Positions 7,085-10,593 of a stretch of 10,593 bases of DNA are shown here, piece after piece. This DNA is from an uncultured Bacillota bacterium (GTDB taxonomy: Bacteria > Bacillota > Dehalobacteriia > UBA4068), in the NCBI GenBank assembly GCA_934427095.1, contig CAKRYM010000032.1, forward strand, positions 1-10,593, in the 5' to 3' direction. Under the pieces are notes generated by a model. It worked only from the letters and a program-made list of their open reading frames with translations. It did not search any database and was not told where the DNA came from. Position numbers and translations under genes: made by a program. The first letter of the stretch is position 1. Each line of letters opens with the position of its first letter.

Positions 7085-7867
7085 TTATGGGTTTACGGAT
7101 TCTTTCTTTTCCGTGGGTTTCGATTTCCCATCCTGCCCGGAAGCTACAGCTGCAACATAAACCGCCTTGGCCCCGGCGGCAAGCAGAGTCTTGGCTGCTT
7201 CCCGACAAGTGGAACCCGTAGTATAAATATCATCCACCAACAAAACAATTTTATCCTTAACTTCCACGCCAACCGCAAAGGCATGATGAATTTCCTTTGC
7301 GCGTTCTATGCCTTTCAACTGAGAAAGAGCCTTCGTTTCTTTTTGACGAATCAGTCCTTGCATGGAGAAAGGAATATCCAATTCAAAACTGATAATTTCT
7401 GCCAGAAAAGCTGTTTGATTATAACCTCTTTCCTGCTCGCGTTTGGGATGTAAAGGAATGGGAATGACCAAATCAAAGGAAATGTCAGCCCATTCCCGCT
7501 GTATCATATCCACCAATAAGGCGCCAAAAACACGACGATAACCTGTTTGTCCGTAGAATTTATACCGAATCAAGCTCTGCCGCAGGTAACCGTCATATGG
7601 TAATGCAGCCCGAGCAGAGGTAAAGAACGGCTTTTGCCTACGGCAATTACCGCAACGATAATCCGGCGCTTCCGTCGCTGCGATCCAAGTGGCGCAGCAA
7701 GGGCAAGGCCGTAACTGTTGCTGTATTTTCCGACAAGCAGGACAAAGAATATCCCCTGGAGATGGTTTGCCGCAATTGGCGCAAAGCCGCCGGGGGAAGA
7801 AAATCCCACCGACGGCCTTTTTCCATTCATATTTTCTTTTGGCAGAAAATACGGGATGCAAATTCAT
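7085..7867 (-). CDS. comF: ComF family protein (competence-type phosphoribosyltransferase)
   Basis: A 260-residue ComF family protein. The N-terminal third carries paired cysteines, C29-C32, C42-C45, C55/C57/C58 and C72-C75, forming the double zinc-ribbon of the family. The C-terminal two thirds is a type I phosphoribosyltransferase fold: YKFYGQTG (102-109), LVIPIPLHP (133-141), RGYNQ (147-151), RQKETKALSQL (174-184) and the PRPP-binding loop VLLVDDIYTTGST (208-220). ComF proteins are needed for DNA uptake in naturally competent bacteria, with a helper role in single-strand DNA import or processing; many non-competent species also have one. The ATG at 7867 shares one base with the pnp stop (TGATG), so it is probably translated by coupling with pnp; an in-frame GTG one codon upstream is possible. 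ComF after pnp is not an arrangement I associate with a functional link. Presence alone does not show competence. Confidence 0.95.
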   Translation of the reverse strand: MNLHPVFSAKRKYEWKKAVGGIFFPRRLCANCGKPSPGDILCPACRKIQQQLRPCPCCATWIAATEAPDYRCGNCRRQKPFFTSARAALPYDGYLRQSLIRYKFYGQTGYRRVFGALLVDMIQREWADISFDLVIPIPLHPKREQERGYNQTAFLAEIISFELDIPFSMQGLIRQKETKALSQLKGIERAKEIHHAFAVGVEVKDKIVLLVDDIYTTGSTCREAAKTLLAAGAKAVYVAAVASGQDGKSKPTEKKESVNP

Positions 7868-10017
7868 CACACTTCTAACCCCATATCATTCATGGCGTCT
7901 TTACGGGACAACTTCACCTTACAGGTAGCAGCGTCAATGGCTTTCACCTTGACCCACATGACGTCCCCTTCCGAGCAAACATCTTCCACTTTAGCGACGC
8001 GCTTATTCGACAACTCGCTGATATGCACCATACCGTCTTTGCCGCTGCTGCCCAGCACGCCAGGGATGATTTCCACGAAAGCGCCGAAGTCCATGATTTT
8101 TACCACAGTACCTTTGTAAATCTGTCCCACCTGAGGCTCTGCCACAATATTCTTGATGATCTGTTCGGCTTTTTCGCCCATGGATCCATCTACGCTGGCA
8201 ATAAACACACGACCGTCTTCCTCGATATCAATTTGGGCGCCGGTCACTTCCACAATTTTCTTAATCACTTTACCGCCAGAACCAATGACTTCCCGGATTT
8301 TTTCCGGATCAATTTGCAGGGTAATAATGCGTGGAGCATAAGGAGACATGGTCGCTCTGGGTTCGCTGATGCATTCCAGCATTTTGCCCATAATGAACAT
8401 ACGGCCTTCTCTGGCCTGAGCCAAAGCTCTGGTCAAAATCTCCTTATCAATACCGGCAATTTTAATGTCCATCTGAATGGCCGTAACACCTTTTTCCGTA
8501 CCAGCCACCTTGAAATCCATATCGCCCAGGAAGTCTTCCATGCCCTGGATATCCGTAAGGATAGTGATATCGTCCCCTTCTTTGATCAGGCCCATGGCGC
8601 AGCCAGCTACCGGCGCGGTAATCGGAACACCTGCATCCATCAAAGACAAGGTAGACGCACAAACACTGCCCATGGAGGTAGAGCCATTGGATTCAATGGC
8701 TTCCGAAACCAAACGGAGAGAATAAGGGAACACATCTTCGTCCGGAATCACGGGCAAGAGAGCTCGTTCTGCCAAGGCGCCATGGCCAATTTCCCGCCGA
8801 CCAGGACCACGCACAGGCCGTGCTTCCCCCACAGAGAAAGGCGGGAAATTATACTGATGCATATACCGTTTAGAGGTTTCCGGCGTAATGCCGTCTAAGA
8901 TCTGTTCCTGAGAAACCATGCCTAAGGTTAAAGCATTCAAAATCTGCGTTTGCCCACGGGTGAACAAAGCCGAACCATGGGTACGTGCCAAAACGCCCAC
9001 TTCGCAAGTAATGGGACGAACTTCTGTCGTTTTACGGCCATCGATACGCACCTTGTCCACAGCAATCAACCGGCGCATGGTTTCCTTTTCAATTGTATAG
9101 AGCACGTCCCCGATTAACCCAGCAGAATCCGGCCATTCCTCAGCCAACTGTGCCTGAACGTCATCAGCAATCTCTGCCAGCATGGCTTCCCGTTCTTCTT
9201 TGCCAATGCGCTCTTCCGAGCAGCGACGCATGGTCACAGCATAGCGATCCCCTGCGGCAGCGCGCACAGCTGCTTCCAAATCGGCAGGAGCAGAAGGTTT
9301 GACAAATTCGATTTTTTCTTTCGCCAAGCCCATGGTCAAAGCTTCCGCCCGGAATTCTTCAATCATGGCGACGATTTTTTTGATCTCTTCATGGGCATAG
9401 AGAATGCCTTCCAAAATGGTCTCTTCAGGGATTTCATTGGCCCCTGCTTCTACCATCATCACCGCATCGGCAGTACCGGCCACGGAAAGATGCATTTCTG
9501 AAATTTCTTCCTGCTCTACCGTGGGATTGAGGATAAATTGGCCATCAATTAAGCCAATGGTGACCCCGGCAATAGGGCCGTTAAAGGGAATTTTGGAAAT
9601 ATGCACCGCAGCGGAAGCGCCGATCATGGCAGGCATGTCCGGCTGGCAATCCTGCTCTACGGAAAGAACGGTATTGATCACCTGGACATCATTACGGAAA
9701 CCCTTAGGAAACAGGGGGCGCAAAGGCCGGTCAATCAAACGGGAGTTCAAAATCGCTTTTTCACTGGGACGGCCTTCACGTTTAATAAAGCCGCCAGGGA
9801 TTTTGCCTACGGAATACATTTTTTCTTCGAACTCCACTTGCAGAGGGAAGAAATCAATGCCCTCCCGGGGTTGTTCGCTCATGGTAGCGCAAGACAGCAC
9901 CATGGTATCCCCATAGCTAACAAAAACAGCGCCGCTGGCTTGCTTGGCCATACGGCCAGTTTCCAAAGTCAGGGTACGTCCCCCGACGACCATGCTCTTT
10001 CTTAAGATATTGGTCAT
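7867..10017 (-). CDS. pnp: Polyribonucleotide nucleotidyltransferase (PNPase)
   Basis: A 716-residue 3'-5' phosphorolytic exoribonuclease that degrades mRNA and can add tails, working as a trimer. Domains in order: first RNase PH-like core (about 10-140, with FFPLQVEFEEKMYSVGKIPGGFIKREGRPSE); helical linker (about 240-310); second RNase PH core (about 325-550), with TSKRYMHQYNFPPFSVGEARPVRGPGRREIGHG (381-413) and the catalytic pair in EDFLGDMDF, D495 and D501, probably equivalent to E. coli D486 and D492; KH domain (about 562-620, IGSGGKVIKKI); and S1 domain (about 630-708). Length is usual. GGAG lies six or seven bases before the ATG at 10017. The S1 loop reads IIPGVLGSSGKDGMVHIS, about six residues longer than the common form. 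rpsO, the usual neighbour upstream of pnp, is absent here. The stop overlaps the comF start by one base. Confidence 0.98.
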   Translation of the reverse strand: MTNILRKSMVVGGRTLTLETGRMAKQASGAVFVSYGDTMVLSCATMSEQPREGIDFFPLQVEFEEKMYSVGKIPGGFIKREGRPSEKAILNSRLIDRPLRPLFPKGFRNDVQVINTVLSVEQDCQPDMPAMIGASAAVHISKIPFNGPIAGVTIGLIDGQFILNPTVEQEEISEMHLSVAGTADAVMMVEAGANEIPEETILEGILYAHEEIKKIVAMIEEFRAEALTMGLAKEKIEFVKPSAPADLEAAVRAAAGDRYAVTMRRCSEERIGKEEREAMLAEIADDVQAQLAEEWPDSAGLIGDVLYTIEKETMRRLIAVDKVRIDGRKTTEVRPITCEVGVLARTHGSALFTRGQTQILNALTLGMVSQEQILDGITPETSKRYMHQYNFPPFSVGEARPVRGPGRREIGHGALAERALLPVIPDEDVFPYSLRLVSEAIESNGSTSMGSVCASTLSLMDAGVPITAPVAGCAMGLIKEGDDITILTDIQGMEDFLGDMDFKVAGTEKGVTAIQMDIKIAGIDKEILTRALAQAREGRMFIMGKMLECISEPRATMSPYAPRIITLQIDPEKIREVIGSGGKVIKKIVEVTGAQIDIEEDGRVFIASVDGSMGEKAEQIIKNIVAEPQVGQIYKGTVVKIMDFGAFVEIIPGVLGSSGKDGMVHISELSNKRVAKVEDVCSEGDVMWVKVKAIDAATCKVKLSRKDAMNDMGLEV

Positions 10018-10069
10018 GATTTTCTCCTTTTTTACCTATTTCTCTTTTTTTAACTTAGTTTACTTCGCC

Positions 10070-10099
10070 ATGTTTCTGATAATTCCTCTCTTTTGTCAA
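10070..10099 (-). promoter_or_regulatory. Possible pnp promoter
   Basis: The minus strand has a perfect -35 TTGACA (10094-10099) about 80 bases upstream of the pnp ATG and downstream of the metQ terminator. The best -10 at a normal distance is AAACAT (10070-10075, 18-base spacer), which matches only three of six consensus bases. The -35 lies within CTCTTGACAAAAGAG, a 5-bp inverted repeat. The stretch 10018-10069 is purine-rich leader ending in the AAGGAG ribosome binding site. A promoter is expected here because a terminator precedes it, but the -10 assignment is uncertain. Confidence 0.4.
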
Positions 10100-10138
10100 G
10101 AGATAGCGTTTGCAAAATTTCACAAAAAGGTTTAACAC

Positions 10139-10170
10139 AAAAAAGTGTTCTCAAAAAAGAGAACACTTTT
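10139..10170 (-). terminator. Intrinsic terminator after the MetQ-like gene
   Basis: A perfect inverted repeat, AAAAGTGTTCTC (10141-10152) and GAGAACACTTTT (10159-10170) around a six-base loop, followed on the minus strand by a run of six T. It lies about 100 bases after the metQ-like stop and is the clear boundary between that gene and pnp. The symmetric A/T flanks mean it could work weakly on the plus strand too. The intervening 10171-10268 holds only short open frames of about seven codons and a pyrimidine-rich tract; I see no gene there. Confidence 0.85.
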
Positions 10171-10244
10171 CCGTTTCTCTACTGAGCTGATAACGTAACC
10201 ATTATCCTGCCCAGCAGAATATCATATTTTTCACTTTTCTTTTT

Positions 10245-10261
10245 CTTTTTTCTTGGGCAAA
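10245..10261 (+). repeat. 17-base repeat, copy 2
   Basis: CTTTTTTCTTGGGCAAA on the plus strand just beyond the end of the metQ-like gene, identical to the minus-strand copy at 5475-5491. It lies in a pyrimidine-rich tract (about 10229-10251) without an obvious stem before it. Confidence 0.45.
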
Positions 10262-10268
10262 AAGGAGA

Positions 10269-10593
10269 TTATTCCTCAAACAAAATGTTATAGGTGTCGC
10301 CCCATAATTCTCGTACGACTTCAATAGATTTATCCGAAGTGCAAACCGCCATCACATCCTCCAGCCACGGCGCGTCCACATTTTCTTCTTTCACCACCAC
10401 GCCCAAGGGGAAACGATAATCGTCCTTGCTATACAGCAATACGCAATCCGTACCTACCCCGGAGGTATAAAGATAAGACACGCTAAAGCAAGCGGCGTCC
10501 ACATCCTCCAAGGACTTAATCATGGAAGAAAGCTCCACCTCCACGAATTCATAATTGTGCGGATTCTCCGTAATATCCAGCAAAGTATAAGAG
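10269..10593 (-). CDS. MetQ/NlpA-family ABC transporter substrate-binding protein, C-terminal part
   Basis: The frame is open to the window edge, so this is the last 107 codons of a longer gene, about 260-280 residues in the family. The reading SYTLLDITENPHNYEFVEVE, then DVDAACFSVSYLYTSG, and KDDYRFPLGVVVKEENVDAPWLEDVMAVCTS near the end, follow the C-terminal lobe of NlpA lipoproteins. These bind D/L-methionine or related ligands outside the membrane and feed the MetNI importer. The lipoprotein signal would lie outside the window. An apparent internal TTG start at 10583 is not a real start because the homology continues upstream of it. The segment after DVDAA, where the family commonly has an Asn-containing motif such as INGNYA, reads FSVSYL here, so the ligand may not be methionine (inference). 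A terminator follows. No transporter partner is visible downstream; metN and metI, if linked, would be upstream outside the window. Confidence 0.85.
   Translation of the reverse strand, partial: SYTLLDITENPHNYEFVEVELSSMIKSLEDVDAACFSVSYLYTSGVGTDCVLLYSKDDYRFPLGVVVKEENVDAPWLEDVMAVCTSDKSIEVVRELWGDTYNILFEE

Noticed and set aside
8023..8898. Long plus-strand open frame (291 codons) opposite pnp
   Set aside because: Antisense shadow of intact pnp; composition rich in His, Asn and Phe with no recognisable motif or good ribosome binding site.
10171..10268. Tiny minus-strand open frames (about 7 codons each) after the metQ-like gene, as possible leader peptides
   Set aside because: No ribosome binding sites, no codon bias for one amino acid, and no attenuator-type alternative pairing.

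Overview
The window reads almost entirely on the minus strand and looks like housekeeping chromosome from a Firmicute. Strong GGAGG-type ribosome binding sites, a comF gene, an adjacent valS-folC pair and a MinC-MinD-MinE cluster support this. The combination of MinE with this low-to-moderate-GC Firmicute style fits Negativicutes (perhaps an Acidaminococcaceae relative) or some Clostridia. That placement is inference from gene content, not from any database comparison.

In transcription order (right to left) there are three blocks. First, 10593-10269 holds the C-terminal part of a MetQ/NlpA-type substrate-binding protein, cut by the window edge and closed by a clear terminator at 10139-10170. 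Second, after an approximately 120-base leader with a possible promoter, comes pnp (polynucleotide phosphorylase, 10017-7867). It is fused by a one-base TGATG overlap to comF (7867-7085), which ends in a hairpin plus T-run terminator. Just downstream is a 471-residue acidic, low-complexity protein of unknown function (6965-5550), ended by a long, strong terminator at 5485-5540. Third, a well-formed extended -10 promoter at 5412-5440 starts a probable operon: valS (5350-2702), folC (2630-1332), a short MinC-like gene (1266-877), minD (861-67) and the first 18 codons of minE (55-1). The minC-minD-minE junctions are only 11-15 bases and each carries a strong Shine-Dalgarno sequence.

Functionally, the window combines RNA turnover (PNPase), a competence-type phosphoribosyltransferase (ComF), valyl-tRNA charging, folate polyglutamylation and division-site placement. 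The points most worth a second look are: MinC consists only of its C-terminal MinD-binding domain and sits directly after folC; the 471-residue protein has an N-terminal beta-rich region loosely resembling the spore-coat SPOCS/DUF3794 pattern followed by about 300 acidic residues; PNPase has a small insert in its S1 domain; and the MetQ-like protein lacks the usual Asn residues in its ligand motif. I see no mobile element, CRISPR array, tRNA, rRNA or known riboswitch, and no gene-free stretch longer than about 250 bases. No clearly new multi-gene system is evident.
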